Below the pieces are notes generated by a model. The model did no database searches, was not told the DNA's origin, and saw only the letters and a program-made list of their open reading frames with translations. Source: an uncultured Blastocatellia bacterium (GTDB taxonomy: Bacteria; Acidobacteriota; Blastocatellia; Pyrinomonadales; Pyrinomonadaceae). Taken from it: DNA of 64,000 bases. The stretch lies in NCBI GenBank assembly GCA_946480785.1, contig CAMLLD010000030.1, positions 3,828 through 67,827 of the forward strand, read 5' to 3'. Positions 36,214 through 46,362 of the stretch are shown in pieces (position 1 is the stretch's first letter; each line of letters starts with the position of its first letter). A program made the position numbers and the translations under genes.

Positions 36214-37580
36214 AACATATTTTAGTTGTTGACGACGATCAGGATTCATGCGAGCTGCTGCGTGAGATCTTCAGCGCGGAAGGTTGGCAGGTCGATACCG
36301 CACTCACGCCGTCGCAGGCTTTCAACCTCGCGAAAAAAGAGCCGATCGATCTGGTGGTGAGCGATGTGAATCTCGAAGCGAACCAGTCGGGACTCGATCT
36401 GTTGAAGGACTTGCGTGCGCAGTGTCCCGTGATTCTGGTGACGGGCTTCGGCACGCTCGACTCCGCGGTCGAGGCGGCGCGTGAAGGTGCGTGGGACTTT
36501 ATTTCCAAGCCTTTCAAAGTGCAGGAAGTCGTGGCTACGGCGCGGCGCGCGCTCGCGCAGGAGCGCAGCAGTCGCAGCAACAATCGCGCTGCCGAACAAC
36601 TCTCCGCGCCGTACGAGCAAGGCGGATTGCTCGGGCGTTCGCCCGTGATGATCGGGCTCTACAAGGAGATCGCGCGCGTTGCGCCGACGCGTTCGACCGT
36701 GCTGATCGTCGGCGACTCGGGCACCGGTAAAGAACTCGTGGCGCGCTCGATTCATCAACACAGCACGCGCTCGTCTGGTCCATTCGTGGCGGTGAACTGC
36801 GGCGCACTCACGGAAACGCTGTTGGAAGCAGAGCTCTTCGGTCACGTGCGCGGCGCGTTTACCGGCGCGGTTGGGGATCGCAAAGGGCTGTGGGAAGAAG
36901 CGACCGGCGGCACGTTGTTTCTCGATGAAGTTGGTGAGACGAGTCCGGCGTTTCAAGTGAAGCTGCTGCGTGCGTTGCAGGAGAGTGAGATTCGACGTGT
37001 TGGATCTTCGCGCTCGACGCAAGTCGATGCGCGTGTGCTCGCGGCGACGAATCGCAATCTCGAACGCGAAGTTAAAACCGGAAAGTTTCGCGAAGATCTT
37101 TTTTATCGTTTGAGTGTGGTGACGTTGCGTGTGCCGGCATTGAGTGAACGCCGCACTGATATTCCGTTGCTCGCGGAACGGTTTCTCGGGCTCGTGCTCG
37201 ATCGCGAGGGGCACAAGCAGCTTTCGTTGTCGGAAGAGACTGTGCGCACGCTCGTGGCGTATGACTGGCCGGGGAACGTGCGTGAGCTGGAGTCGGCGAT
37301 TGAATACGCGGTGCTGCACGCGCGCGGAAACGAGATCGTGCCGGACGATTTGCCGGTGAAGTTACAGTCGGACCAGGTGCGTTCGGCGGCGCGCTCACCG
37401 CTGTCGGCGCTGTTTGAAGATCTGCCGGCGTTGGACGAGCTCGAACGGCGTTACCTCCTTTACGTTTTGGAGGTGGCGGGCGGCAACCGCACGCGCGCCG
37501 CGGAAATCCTCGGCATCGATCGCCGCACCCTCTACCGCATGATCGAACGCCACAACATGGACTCCAACAACGGCGAGTAG
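36210..37580 (+). CDS. sigma-54-dependent response regulator, NtrC family
   Basis: A 456-residue regulator. The receiver has DDD near the N-terminus and phospho-acceptor Asp52 (VVSDVNLE). The AAA+ domain has Walker A GDSGTGKEL, the sigma-54 contact loop GAFTGA and GWFLDE-type Walker B (TLFLDEVGET). A Fis-type HTH ends the protein (RAAEILGIDRRTLYRMIERH). Phosphorylation by the partner kinase should permit ATP-driven opening of sigma-54 promoters. Targets are unknown. Confidence 0.94.
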   Translation: MKHILVVDDDQDSCELLREIFSAEGWQVDTALTPSQAFNLAKKEPIDLVVSDVNLEANQSGLDLLKDLRAQCPVILVTGFGTLDSAVEAAREGAWDFISKPFKVQEVVATARRALAQERSSRSNNRAAEQLSAPYEQGGLLGRSPVMIGLYKEIARVAPTRSTVLIVGDSGTGKELVARSIHQHSTRSSGPFVAVNCGALTETLLEAELFGHVRGAFTGAVGDRKGLWEEATGGTLFLDEVGETSPAFQVKLLRALQESEIRRVGSSRSTQVDARVLAATNRNLEREVKTGKFREDLFYRLSVVTLRVPALSERRTDIPLLAERFLGLVLDREGHKQLSLSEETVRTLVAYDWPGNVRELESAIEYAVLHARGNEIVPDDLPVKLQSDQVRSAARSPLSALFEDLPALDELERRYLLYVLEVAGGNRTRAAEILGIDRRTLYRMIERHNMDSNNGE

Positions 37581-37588
37581 ATCACCGT

Positions 37589-37817
37589 GAGCGCCGGAGG
37601 CGCGGCCATAAGGTAGCCAGTGGCAAGCGCGCAGCGCGCAGCCACTGGATCAATAAATAAAACGATGGCAGTCCCGGAGGGACGACAGACACGAGCGGCG
37701 CTGCATGTCTATCGCCCGTTCCGGGCTGGTCGTGTTCTCTGAACGATCCAGGGGTTGCGTGCTTCGCTTCGCGTCGCACTTACCCCTGGCTACCTTATGG
37801 CCGCGCCTCCGGCGCTC
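37589..37817. repeat. 229-bp MITE-like element with perfect 32-bp inverted ends
   Basis: The ends at 37589-37620 and 37786-37817 are exact reverse complements over 32 bases (outer end GAGCGCCGGAGGCGCGGCC). The interior holds a CCAGTGGC/GCCACTGG hairpin and the palindrome GTCCCGGAGGGAC. No ORF fills it and no target-site duplication was obvious. It lies between the stop of the response-regulator gene and the convergent acetyltransferase gene. Confidence 0.8.
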
Positions 37818-37905
37818 CAACCGCAACGCTACGGCGTTAACCGCAACGCGGCAGCGCTCAAACTGAAACGGGCGTTCAAACTGCAACGCTGCGGCGTTCG
37901 AAGAG
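37818..37905. repeat. degenerate tandem repeat of about 20 bases
   Basis: Four imperfect units of the form AACCGCAACGCTACGGCGTT lie just beside the 229-bp element. The last one forms the C-terminal codons of the acetyltransferase gene. Each unit carries a small AACGC/GCGTT palindrome. Confidence 0.6.
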
Positions 37906-38364
37906 GAGCGTGTCGCGCCAGATGCCGTGCAGTTGCGCGATGCGCTCGCGGCGTCCGACTTCGCGGAAACCGCAGCGACGATGTAACTCCAGGCTCGCTG
38001 TGTTCTCGGGAAAGATCGACGCTTGCAGCGTCCAAATTCCGTTTCGCTCCGATTCTGCGATCAGCGCTTCGAGCAAAGCGCGCCCAATCCCGCGGCCTCG
38101 CGCCGCCTCAGCAACATAAACCGTCACTTCAGCAACACCACGATAAACCTCCCGCTTCGACACCGGACTCAACGCAGCCCAACCCAAAACCGCCGCGTCC
38201 TCGCGCAGCACGAGCCGCGCAAACGAGAGATGCGATTCGTCCCAACGTTCCCAACTCGGCGCTTCCGTTTCGAACGTCGCGTCGCCGGTGTGAATCCCTT
38301 CGAGATAGATCGCGCGCACCTGCTCCCAGTCCCCGTCCCGCATCTGATCGATAACGTAGCTCAT
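37876..38364 (-). CDS. GNAT N-acetyltransferase, phosphinothricin acetyltransferase-like
   Basis: A 162-residue acetyl-CoA-dependent acetyltransferase. It has ERWDESHLSFARLV, AEVTVYVAEAARGRGIGRALLEALI for acetyl-CoA binding (motif A) and NTASLELHRRCGFREVG (motif B) as in the Pat/Bar and MnaT groups. Substrates in the family include phosphinothricin and methionine derivatives. The start is the ATG at 38364 (MSYVIDQMRDGD); a longer start adds 14 poorly conserved residues. Its 3' end overlaps a tandem repeat. Confidence 0.88.
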   Translation of the reverse strand: MSYVIDQMRDGDWEQVRAIYLEGIHTGDATFETEAPSWERWDESHLSFARLVLREDAAVLGWAALSPVSKREVYRGVAEVTVYVAEAARGRGIGRALLEALIAESERNGIWTLQASIFPENTASLELHRRCGFREVGRRERIAQLHGIWRDTLLFERRSVAV

Positions 38365-38379
38365 CGTCAACCTAGTGGC

Positions 38380-38435
38380 CCAACCGACGTCAACCTTCGC
38401 GACCAACCGAAGTCAACCTTCGTGACCGACCGAAA
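38380..38435. repeat. 23-bp tandem repeat, about 2.4 copies
   Basis: The units CCAACCGACGTCAACCTTCG and CCAACCGAAGTCAACCTTCG are each followed by three more bases; a partial third copy begins CCGACCGAAA. The array contains the stop codon of the CDF gene and its last residues. Confidence 0.6.
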
Positions 38436-39369
38436 TATCACCATCCTGACTCAACGACTCAGCGCCAAAATACACTTGCTTCACGTCCGGATGCTTCGAC
38501 TTGATCGTCCCCACCAACCCCCGAATCGCTTTTCTCATTTCACCCACGGAGAGTTTGCTGTCGAAACTCAACTCGATCGTCAACAGCACTTCATGTGGTC
38601 CAAGATACATCGTGTGCAGATGCCTGACGCGCTCGACCGCCGAATCCTTTTCGACCAGTCCGCGAATCGATTTCAGCGACTGCGGATCGAGCCCTTCACC
38701 AATCAACAATCCTTTACTCTCATAGACCATCAACGTCGCGACACCGCACAACAGCAACCCGATCACCACCGACGCCGCACCGTCGAGATAAGGCAACTCG
38801 AACTGCCGGCCGAAGAAGATGCCGAGGAACGCGAACACGAGCCCGAGCAGCGCAGCGGAGTCTTCGAGCAGCACCGTGAAGCTGCTCGGATCTTTCGTTT
38901 CGTGAATCGTCTGCAGCACGCCCCTGCGGCCGCGCTCACTACTGAAAGCCTTCCAGCCAAACAGCCACGACGTTCCTTCAAACACAACGGCGATGCCGAG
39001 CGTTGCATAACTCCATACCGGATTCTCGGGTATCTTCGGATGCAGGATGTGCAGAATGCCTTCGTACGTCGACATGCCGCCGCCGACCGCGAAGACCAGC
39101 ACGCCGACCACGAGCGTCCAAAAATAAAGCTCGTGACCGTGACCGAACGGATGATCCGCATCCGGCGGTTTGCGGCTCTTGCGCACGCCGAGCAACATCA
39201 ACAGGCCGTTGCCCGTGTCGACGGTTGAATGGATCGCCTCCGACAACATCGCGGAACTGCCGGTAAAAGTCGCGGCGACAAACTTCGTGATCGCGATCGC
39301 TACGTTGCCCGCGATCGCCGCGTAAATCGCAAACTCTGATTCTGACTTCCGTGCCCCGTGTGTCGTCAT
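38413..39369 (-). CDS. cation diffusion facilitator (CDF) metal transporter
   Basis: A 318-residue protein with five to six transmembrane helices. The metal site has HSTVD (TM2) and an EDSAALLG motif (TM5), as in ZnT9/SLC30A9-like members rather than the classical HxxxD pair. HPFGHGHELYFW follows TM2. A C-terminal metal-binding cytoplasmic domain (VERVRHLHTMYLGPHEVLL) is present. It probably expels Zn, Co or related divalent ions by proton exchange. The gene stands divergent from an aldo/keto reductase. Confidence 0.88.
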   Translation of the reverse strand: MTTHGARKSESEFAIYAAIAGNVAIAITKFVAATFTGSSAMLSEAIHSTVDTGNGLLMLLGVRKSRKPPDADHPFGHGHELYFWTLVVGVLVFAVGGGMSTYEGILHILHPKIPENPVWSYATLGIAVVFEGTSWLFGWKAFSSERGRRGVLQTIHETKDPSSFTVLLEDSAALLGLVFAFLGIFFGRQFELPYLDGAASVVIGLLLCGVATLMVYESKGLLIGEGLDPQSLKSIRGLVEKDSAVERVRHLHTMYLGPHEVLLTIELSFDSKLSVGEMRKAIRGLVGTIKSKHPDVKQVYFGAESLSQDGDISVGHEG

Positions 39370-39407
39370 TGCCAGTTGCTTTCGTCTCGTTTAGGCTTTA
39401 CCACATC

Positions 39408-40376
39408 ATGACAACAAACACACAGCCCGGTTCTGCAATGCCGACCCGTCTGCTCGGGCGCACGGGAGTCGAAGTTTCTTTGGTCGGCCTCGGTGGCTGG
39501 CACCTCGGCTTCAAATTTCTCGACGAGGAGTTGAGCACGCGCATCATCCGCACCGCGATCGATAACGGCATCAACTTCATGGACAACTGTTGGGACTACA
39601 ACGAAGGCGAGAGCGAGAAGCGGATGGGCAAGGCGTTGAAAGACGGCTACCGCGAGCGTGTGTTTCTGATGACGAAGATCGACGGCCGCACGAAGAAAGA
39701 AGCCGCGAAACAACTCGACGAATCGCTCGCGCGGATGCAAGTCGATCATATCGACCTGGTCCAACACCACGAGATTCTTCGTTACGAAGATCCGCATCGC
39801 ATCTTTGACGACGACGGCGCGAACGCCGCGCTGCTCGAAGCGCGCGACGCGGGCAAGATCCGTTTCATCGGTTTCACCGGCCACAAGGATCCGCGCATTC
39901 ATCTCTACATGCTCGAAGTGGCGAAGCAAAACGGGTTTCGTTTCGACGCCGTGCAGATGCCGCTCAACGTCATGGACGCGCACTTTCGCAGTTTTGAAAA
40001 ACTGGTGCTGCCGGAGTTGGTGAAGGAAGAGATTGGCGTGCTCGCGATGAAGACGCTCGCGAATGGGACCATTCTCGAGTCGAAGACCGTGAGCGCGACG
40101 GAGTGTCTGCAGTATGCGATGAACCTGCCGGTGTCGGTGGTGATCACCGGTTGCGAGAGCATGAAAGATCTCGAACAAGCGCTCGACGCAGCGCGCACGT
40201 TTCAGCCGCTCGGCGACGAACAAGTGCATGACCTGTTAGCGAAGACCGCACAAGCCGCGTCGCGTGGTGAATATGAATTATTCAAAACGACGTCGGTCTA
40301 CGACGGCACCGCTTCTCATCCCGAGTGGCTCGGCGAAGAACCGCCCAAGGTCCAACGCGTGATGCAAACGTCGTAA
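39408..40376 (+). CDS. aldo/keto reductase
   Basis: A 322-residue NADPH-dependent oxidoreductase. The family catalytic tetrad is seen as Asp and Tyr in FMDNCWDYNEGESEKRMG, Lys in FLMTKIDG and His in VQHHEI. The C-terminus (VVITGCESMKDLEQALDA) carries the cofactor-binding stretch. The ATG at 39408 is used because the N-terminal strand MPTRLLGRTGVEVSLVGLGG starts shortly after it. The substrate is unknown. Confidence 0.92.
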   Translation: MTTNTQPGSAMPTRLLGRTGVEVSLVGLGGWHLGFKFLDEELSTRIIRTAIDNGINFMDNCWDYNEGESEKRMGKALKDGYRERVFLMTKIDGRTKKEAAKQLDESLARMQVDHIDLVQHHEILRYEDPHRIFDDDGANAALLEARDAGKIRFIGFTGHKDPRIHLYMLEVAKQNGFRFDAVQMPLNVMDAHFRSFEKLVLPELVKEEIGVLAMKTLANGTILESKTVSATECLQYAMNLPVSVVITGCESMKDLEQALDAARTFQPLGDEQVHDLLAKTAQAASRGEYELFKTTSVYDGTASHPEWLGEEPPKVQRVMQTS

Positions 40377-40411
40377 CACGGATTTACACGAAACATTCTC
40401 ACGGGTCGTGA

Positions 40412-40417
40412 TATTAT
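40412..40417 (+). promoter_or_regulatory. -10-like TATTAT before the multi-GAF regulator
   Basis: TATTAT is followed by a GC-rich stretch and supports the ATG at 40462 over the GTG at 40408. The latter would overlap this box. Confidence 0.35.
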
Positions 40418-40461
40418 TCGGCCCAACTTTTCCGTCAAAACCGTCGGGTCCGCCGCCCCCT

Positions 40462-43400
40462 ATGAATTACGAACTCCGACCGCCGAATGAATTTACTCTG
40501 CTCCACCACGAGTCAGAGCGGCAGTCGAATGGCGACGCCGAGCGCTCGCGCCTCCTGCTCGAATTCAACAACGCCCTCGTCTCCCAACTCGACCTCCAAC
40601 AACTACTCAAGTCGATCTTCGAACAGATCAAACAAGTCTTTCGCCAGGCAACTGCCGCCACGCTCGCGATTCACGATCCAAAGAAAAACGAACTGCGCAT
40701 CCACCTGCTGCACTCGGACGACCCCGATCTCTTTCGCGAAGGAATGCCGCTCTCGCTCGATAACACCCCGAGCGGTCTCGCGTTTCGCTCGCGGCAAACG
40801 GTGCTCATAAACAAACTCACCTACGAAGACTTCCCCTCACCGATGATCGAACGCGCGCTCGCCGACGGTCTCAGATCAGCTTGCAGCGTGCCGCTCATCT
40901 CTCACAACCAGGTCGTTGGCACGATGAGCGTTGCCGCCGACACGGAAAACGCTTTCTCGAACCAGGAAGTCGCGTTGCTGACGCAAGTGGGCCAACAGAT
41001 CGCGATGCCGATCGAAAACGCGATCAATTTCCACCGCGCGAAGAAAGAAAGCGATCGCAGCCAACTGCTACAGGAAGTGGGCCAGGCAATCGTCTCGACC
41101 CTGAACCTGCGCGAACTTTTCCATACCGTCTCCACCTGTCTGCAACGATTCATAAATCACGACGCCGCCAGCGTGGTCCTCGTCGATCAGGAAACTGGCC
41201 AACTGCGCGTGCACATGCTCGACCGCGCGCCCGACGGGATTTTCGATGAAGGCTCCGTGATGCCGTGGGAAGGTACGCCACCCGCGCTTTGCATCAAGAC
41301 GCGCAAGTCGCTCAAGCGAGACACGCTCGATTTCGAAGAGTTCACGGCGCCGCAGTTGCGCATGGCTTACGAGGCCGGTTTGCGTAGCGGTTGTTCGGTG
41401 CCGCTGATCGCGCACGATCAAGTGCTGGGCACGATCAACGTCGGCGCTAATCACGAAGCAGCGTTCACGGACGAAGACGTCGAACTACTCGAACAGATCG
41501 CCAAGCCCGTCGCCGTCGCGATCGAAAACGCGCTCAATTTACGCAACGCCGAACGCGAACGCGATCGTTTCCAACTGATGCTCGAGATCAACAACGCGGT
41601 GGTTTCGCATCTCGATCTGAAAGATCTCGTGAAGACGATCTCGGCGAGCCTGCGCGACATCATGCCGCACGACGCCGCGGGCATCGCGTTGTACGAGCCT
41701 GAGTTCAATCACCTGCGCGAGTACACCAACGTTTTCTACACCGACGTCGCTGCGTTTCGCGTCGGCGACACCATCCCGCTCGAAGGAACACCGGCCGGCC
41801 AGGTCTTCGTCACCGGCGAACCACTGCTGGTCAAACGACCCGACCTCGATCAGTATCCCGCGGATCGTTACTCACGTTATCCGGCCGAAGGCAGCCCGAA
41901 GTCCGCCTGTCTGGCGTTGATCAGCACGCACGGACACAAGCTCGGCATCGCGGGCGTGAGCAGCACGCGGCCCGACAATTTCAGCGAGAAGGATCTCGAA
42001 CTGTTCACCCACGTCTGCGATCAGATTGCAATCGCGGTCCAGAACAGTCTCAACTACGAGCAGGCAAACAGGGAGCGCGTGCGCGCGCAGATGCTGCTCG
42101 AGATCAACAACGCGATTACTACCAACCTCGATCTGCACGAACTCATCCAGGCCACCTCCGCCTGTTTGCGCAACTACTTCCAACACGATTTCGCGGGGGT
42201 CGCGTTGTACGACGACGAGATCGAACAGTTGTCGGTCCACTCGATCGACCTGGCGCAACCGAACAAGTATCTCGTTCAGGGCAAGCCTTTCGCACACGAA
42301 GGCACGTTGACGGGGCTGGCATTCACCTCACGTAAGCCGGTCGTGCGTAATCGCTTCGATCCGAACGAGACGTCGTGGTCCATGGCGCGGAAGTTTCACG
42401 ACGAGCTCGGGCTGAGAGCGATGTGCTTCATTCCGATGATCTGGGGCGACCGCACCGTCGGCGTGCTGAATCTCGGTTGCCGGCGTGAAGACGCGTTCAG
42501 TGAGTCTGACGTGGAACTGCTTACGCACATCGCGGGACAGGTCGCGATCGCTTTCCAAAACAGCTTGAACTTCCAGCGAGCGAAGAAAGCACAGGAACGA
42601 ACCCAGACGTTACTGGAAGCGAGCAATGCCATCACTACGACGCTCGATTTACGCGAACTGCTGCGCACTACTTCATCGTGCCTGCGCCGCTACTTCAATC
42701 ACGACGTTACCGGGCTCGCGCTTTACGACGAAAGCTCGAACAAGCTAATGGTCCATGCGATCGATCGTTACGACAACAGCCGTTTTGCGGCGGAGGGCAC
42801 CGACTTTTCGCTCGACGGTAGTCCGATGTCGCAGGCCTATCTCACGGGCGAACCGATCCTCGAGTGGCGCATCGATTTCGAAAAATATCCGGGTCCACAA
42901 ATGCGCGCGGCGTACGAAGCGGGCTGGCGCTCGGGCGCGTGCATACCGTTGATCGCGCGCGATCGAAAGCTCGGAGTTCTCGGTCTCGCGAGCCTCCGTG
43001 AAGATGGCTTCAGCAAGATCGACTCCGACCTTTTGGTGAACATCGCCGGGCAGGTCGCGCTCGCGGTGGAGAACGTTTTGCAGTACCGGCAGATCGAATC
43101 GCTGAAGAACAAACTCGCGAGTGAGAAGGGTTATCTCGAAGAAGAGATCAAGACGCAGTATAACTTCGCCGAGATCGTGGGCCAGAGCAGCGCGCTCAAG
43201 CAGGTGTTGAAGCAGGTGGAAACGGTCGCGCCGACGGATTCCACTGTGTTGCTGATTGGCGAAACCGGCACGGGGAAGGAGTTGATCGCGCGCGCGATTC
43301 ACAATCTCAGCTCGCGCAACGAGCGCACGCTCGTGAAACTCAACTGCGCCGCGATTCCCACCGGACTGCTCGAGAGCGAATTGTTCGGGCACGAGAAGGG

Positions 43401-44124
43401 CGCGTTCACGGGCGCGGTCACGTCGCGCGTCGGCCGCTTCGAGCTGGCCCATCAGGGCACGTTACTGCTCGACGAGATCGGCGAGATTCCGCTCGACCTG
43501 CAACCGAAACTCCTGCGCGTGTTGCAGGAACACGAGTTTGAACGACTCGGCAGCTCGCGCACGATCAAGACCGATGCCCGGCTGATCGCCGCGACGAATT
43601 GCGATCTCGCGCAGATGGTCCACCAAAAGACGTTTCGCAGCGACCTCTTTTATCGCCTCAACGTCTTTCCGGTGATGATTCCGCCGTTACGCGAACGCAG
43701 TGGCGACATCCCGCTGCTGGTCGGTTACTTCGCGCAGAAACACGCGGCGCGCATGAACAAACACATTAAGACAGTACCCGCGCCGGCGATGGAAGCGCTG
43801 TGTAATTATCACTGGCCGGGCAATGTGCGTGAGCTGGAAAACTTCATCGAGCGCTCGGTGATTCTTTCGCGTGGCGCGGAGTTGGAGTCGCCGCTGGCTG
43901 AATTGTCTTCGGTTCCTGCGGCGGCGGCCGCTACGGCGGGTGATGGTCCAAGCTTACCGGGCAAAGCAACGCTCGGCACAATGGAAGATATGGAACGCAG
44001 TTACATCGAAGAAGTGCTGCGACATGCCAATGGCATGATCGCGGGCAAAGGCGGCGCGGCGGAAATCCTCGGCCTTCCCAGCTCCACGCTCCGCAGCCGC
44101 ATGAAGAAACTCGGTATCAAGTAG
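40462..44124 (+). CDS. sigma-54 activator with five GAF domains, FhlA-like
   Basis: About 1220 residues. Five GAF domains follow one another (about 30-195, 200-365, 370-535, 545-705, 715-880), each introduced by a helix such as [20 protein letters not shown] and [20 protein letters not shown]. The AAA+ domain has [34 protein letters not shown] and [10 protein letters not shown]. The C-terminal HTH ([19 protein letters not shown]) binds enhancer DNA. FhlA of E. coli has the same order with two GAF domains and senses formate; whether this one does is unknown. It has no receiver, so it is ligand-activated. A long GTG start at 40408 is an alternative. Confidence 0.9.
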   Translation: MNYELRPPNEFTLLHHESERQSNGDAERSRLLLEFNNALVSQLDLQQLLKSIFEQIKQVFRQATAATLAIHDPKKNELRIHLLHSDDPDLFREGMPLSLDNTPSGLAFRSRQTVLINKLTYEDFPSPMIERALADGLRSACSVPLISHNQVVGTMSVAADTENAFSNQEVALLTQVGQQIAMPIENAINFHRAKKESDRSQLLQEVGQAIVSTLNLRELFHTVSTCLQRFINHDAASVVLVDQETGQLRVHMLDRAPDGIFDEGSVMPWEGTPPALCIKTRKSLKRDTLDFEEFTAPQLRMAYEAGLRSGCSVPLIAHDQVLGTINVGANHEAAFTDEDVELLEQIAKPVAVAIENALNLRNAERERDRFQLMLEINNAVVSHLDLKDLVKTISASLRDIMPHDAAGIALYEPEFNHLREYTNVFYTDVAAFRVGDTIPLEGTPAGQVFVTGEPLLVKRPDLDQYPADRYSRYPAEGSPKSACLALISTHGHKLGIAGVSSTRPDNFSEKDLELFTHVCDQIAIAVQNSLNYEQANRERVRAQMLLEINNAITTNLDLHELIQATSACLRNYFQHDFAGVALYDDEIEQLSVHSIDLAQPNKYLVQGKPFAHEGTLTGLAFTSRKPVVRNRFDPNETSWSMARKFHDELGLRAMCFIPMIWGDRTVGVLNLGCRREDAFSESDVELLTHIAGQVAIAFQNSLNFQRAKKAQERTQTLLEASNAITTTLDLRELLRTTSSCLRRYFNHDVTGLALYDESSNKLMVHAIDRYDNSRFAAEGTDFSLDGSPMSQAYLTGEPILEWRIDFEKYPGPQMRAAYEAGWRSGACIPLIARDRKLGVLGLASLREDGFSKIDSDLLVNIAGQVALAVENVLQYRQIESLKNKLASEKGYLEEEIKTQYNFAEIVGQSSALKQVLKQVETVAPTDSTVLLIGETGTGKELIARAIHNLSSRNERTLVKLNCAAIPTGLLESELFGHEKGAFTGAVTSRVGRFELAHQGTLLLDEIGEIPLDLQPKLLRVLQEHEFERLGSSRTIKTDARLIAATNCDLAQMVHQKTFRSDLFYRLNVFPVMIPPLRERSGDIPLLVGYFAQKHAARMNKHIKTVPAPAMEALCNYHWPGNVRELENFIERSVILSRGAELESPLAELSSVPAAAAATAGDGPSLPGKATLGTMEDMERSYIEEVLRHANGMIAGKGGAAEILGLPSSTLRSRMKKLGIK

Positions 44125-44156
44125 TTTTAGTTTAATCAGCTTACAAAGGAGACGCA

Positions 44157-44810
44157 GTGACTATCGGACTCTTCGAAGAGCCCCGCGAGGCTGTCGAATT
44201 ATCACAGGCGCATGTGTCGCTGGCGGCGAGGATTCTTTTTTGTGTCTGGGCCGTGCTGGTGAGTGGAATACCGGCCCTCGCAGCCGCCTACTCCGCCCTG
44301 CAAATAACGCAGTTCTTCAGAAGCCTGAGGAATGCTGAAGAAGCAACGAAGGCGAACGTGTTCGCTCACCTGCATGCCCTCAACACACCAATGGTCATTG
44401 CGCTGGGAATCGCTGCGTTCCTGGCATTAGGGTTTGCTCTGGTCCTCGCTATAGAACCAAAGCGCAGATTGGCGTCCGTCGGTTTGCCTTTTTCGATCAG
44501 TGTTTCAATCCTGGCGGCCATCCCGGCGTTCTTTCTCTGGTTTGCTGAGACCACTATCATTGATGGTTTTTCCGGCAAACTCGGAGATACGTCGGTTGCG
44601 AGTACGGCACGGACTGTAAGTCTACTGCTCTTCGCCGCCCTCGTCTGGGGCCTGCTGGTCCAGGGCGCGGCTGTTGTGTTCGCAATAGTCTCGCTGTGCA
44701 TACCCGTAAAAAAGCGGACTGACGCGTTTTCATTACGCCGGGCATTTGTTTGGGCAGTCACAGGTATGCTTCTGTTGGTCTTCGCCGGCGCCTTCTTTGT
44801 CCTCATTTGA
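44157..44810 (+). CDS. four-helix membrane protein of unknown function
   Basis: A 217-residue protein with four hydrophobic helices (ILFCVWAVLVSGIPALAAAY, MVIALGIAAFLALGFALVLAI, FSISVSILAAIPAFFLWFA, and a pair at the C-terminus). No family is recognised. It starts with GTG at 44157, 7 bases after GGAGAC. It is 32 bases after the activator gene and may belong to the same transcript. It converges on the TPR regulator gene with 17 bases between. Confidence 0.65.
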   Translation: MTIGLFEEPREAVELSQAHVSLAARILFCVWAVLVSGIPALAAAYSALQITQFFRSLRNAEEATKANVFAHLHALNTPMVIALGIAAFLALGFALVLAIEPKRRLASVGLPFSISVSILAAIPAFFLWFAETTIIDGFSGKLGDTSVASTARTVSLLLFAALVWGLLVQGAAVVFAIVSLCIPVKKRTDAFSLRRAFVWAVTGMLLLVFAGAFFVLI

Positions 44811-44827
44811 TCGCAGAAGTGCCCTTA

Positions 44828-46300
44828 CTATTTTCGTGGACGCCGCCGCACTACTGGCGTCCGTTCCTTGAGCAAGTCGGGATGTTTAGTTTCGATTCTC
44901 TGCGCGAGTCGTTGACGGCCCATGTTAAGCAACTTGGCGGCGTCCGTTACCTGGCCGTTGACTTTCGCCAGCGTCCGGCGAATCAGATCGCGCTCATACT
45001 TCAAAACCTCATCTTCCAGATCGCAGGGTTTATTAAACAGAACCTCGCGCACATCAGCTACTTTCGGCTTGCGCAGTAGTTCGCCATCGATCTTCTTTCT
45101 TACCGCCTTTAGTCTCGGCTTCGTGTCCGGACTCTGACGATCCGCTAACCACTCTCGCGCTTGCGTGTAAGCGACTGATTGCACTTCGGGAGGGAGCGTA
45201 TCTATTTCCTCGATCATGGTGAGCGCCGCGAGTCCGGCGCTGTTCAATGATCCGGCCTGGTGGGCTATTTCAATCGCTCGCTGAAAAATGAATTGCGCGT
45301 GTTCTGTTTCACGCAGTCGGGCGAGGGCGATCCCTTGCGTGACCAGCGCCTCGGCCAGCAAACATTGTCGTCCGGCTCTCTCGAAACTGCGGGCGGCGTT
45401 GCGCGCTGTCTGTTCGGCCTCTTTGTATTTACCCTCGGCAATGAAGACTTGAGCGCGCGACTCGTCTACTTGTGACGTTCTTATGCTGTCGCGCGCTCGC
45501 ATGAACAACCGGCGAGCTTGCTCAAGATGCTGGTGTGCTTCTCTAAAGCGGCGCAGTTCACGGAACACAAACGCGATGTTGTTCTTTACGTGAGCGCGGA
45601 AAATAACATGCCGGGCCCGTTTGAAATGTTCGTCGGCGGCGCGATACTCATTGATTGCGCGTTGAAAATAATCATTCCGCTTTTTTGAAGTGGAGCCTAT
45701 TGCTCTAAGCGTGATGCCAAGCTGATTGTGATAAGTGCCTTTGATTGTTTCGTTGTTGATTCCTGCGAATAGACGCGCGTTCTCAGTGAGAATTTTAAGA
45801 ACCTCTTTGTAACGCGATTCTACCCACTCAACGGATGACAAGATAAGTAAAGCGTTGGCTCGAGCGTTGCCGCCGGTGGTTAATCGTTCGAGCGCGGCAT
45901 TAAGCCAAATGCGAGCCTCATCGTTGGCGCCCGCTCGCCAATAACACTGTGCAAGTTCGGCTCGCGCCTCCGCGACCTTGCGTGAGTCTCCGAGTGCTTC
46001 AAACAGTGTTATGCTCTCCGTTATCAAATCTCGCGCATAGTCGTCCGCTTCTCTAATTCCGCTTACGCCGCCAAGCCAGCCGGTAAGAATGCCGACGCAT
46101 AAGAGCACGCGAGGAACAACATCGGTATCGAGTCCCTTAGTGTCGGGCCGGCTCCCGATCCCTTTCCAGAGCGGGAACATCACATCGCGCGCTGCCTGGT
46201 ATTCGCCTCTGTCTTTTAGTTCCAGCGCCGTTCGGCATTTGAGTTCGGCTTCTTCGTTCGCAGTAAGGTGCGAGGTATCCAACTTCGGAGAGGTTCGCAT
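44828..46300 (-). CDS. TPR-repeat regulator with a C-terminal Fis-type helix-turn-helix
   Basis: A 490-residue cytoplasmic protein. Residues 20-390 are helical TPR-like repeats (EARIWLNAALERLTTGGNAR, HLEQARRLFMRARDSIRTSQ, AEQTARNAARSFERAGRQ). The C-terminus from about residue 433 is a Fis/HTH_8 module (IRRTLAKVNGQVTDAAKLLN, MGRQRLAQRIE) followed by a basic tail. There is no signal peptide, receiver or AAA+ domain. TPR plus DNA-binding domains are typical of peptide-sensing regulators in Firmicutes (RRNPP), though there the HTH is at the N-terminus. It is divergent from a secreted peptide gene at 46484, which makes that pair a candidate signalling unit. Confidence 0.8.
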   Translation of the reverse strand: MRTSPKLDTSHLTANEEAELKCRTALELKDRGEYQAARDVMFPLWKGIGSRPDTKGLDTDVVPRVLLCVGILTGWLGGVSGIREADDYARDLITESITLFEALGDSRKVAEARAELAQCYWRAGANDEARIWLNAALERLTTGGNARANALLILSSVEWVESRYKEVLKILTENARLFAGINNETIKGTYHNQLGITLRAIGSTSKKRNDYFQRAINEYRAADEHFKRARHVIFRAHVKNNIAFVFRELRRFREAHQHLEQARRLFMRARDSIRTSQVDESRAQVFIAEGKYKEAEQTARNAARSFERAGRQCLLAEALVTQGIALARLRETEHAQFIFQRAIEIAHQAGSLNSAGLAALTMIEEIDTLPPEVQSVAYTQAREWLADRQSPDTKPRLKAVRKKIDGELLRKPKVADVREVLFNKPCDLEDEVLKYERDLIRRTLAKVNGQVTDAAKLLNMGRQRLAQRIETKHPDLLKERTPVVRRRPRK

Positions 46301-46343
46301 AGTTTGAGACTTTCAGTTTTTGAGAGATGAGCGAATGAAAACG

Positions 46344-46362
46344 CGGCGATATTAAATCGCCG
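46344..46362. promoter_or_regulatory. 7-bp perfect hairpin in the divergent regulator/peptide region
   Basis: CGGCGAT (46344-46350) and ATCGCCG (46356-46362) flank ATTAA. It lies 44 bases upstream of the regulator start and could be its operator. A TTGACA (46443-46448) on the plus strand lies between it and the peptide gene, without a matching -10. Confidence 0.4.

Noticed and set aside
34696..37580. Kinase/regulator pair considered as nitrogen regulation NtrB/NtrC
   Set aside because: The sensor is membrane-bound with a periplasmic domain, unlike cytoplasmic NtrB, and no nitrogen gene lies nearby; only the family level is claimed.
37818..38435. Tandem repeats considered as a CRISPR array
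   Set aside because: The units are directly adjacent without unique spacers and no cas gene is present.
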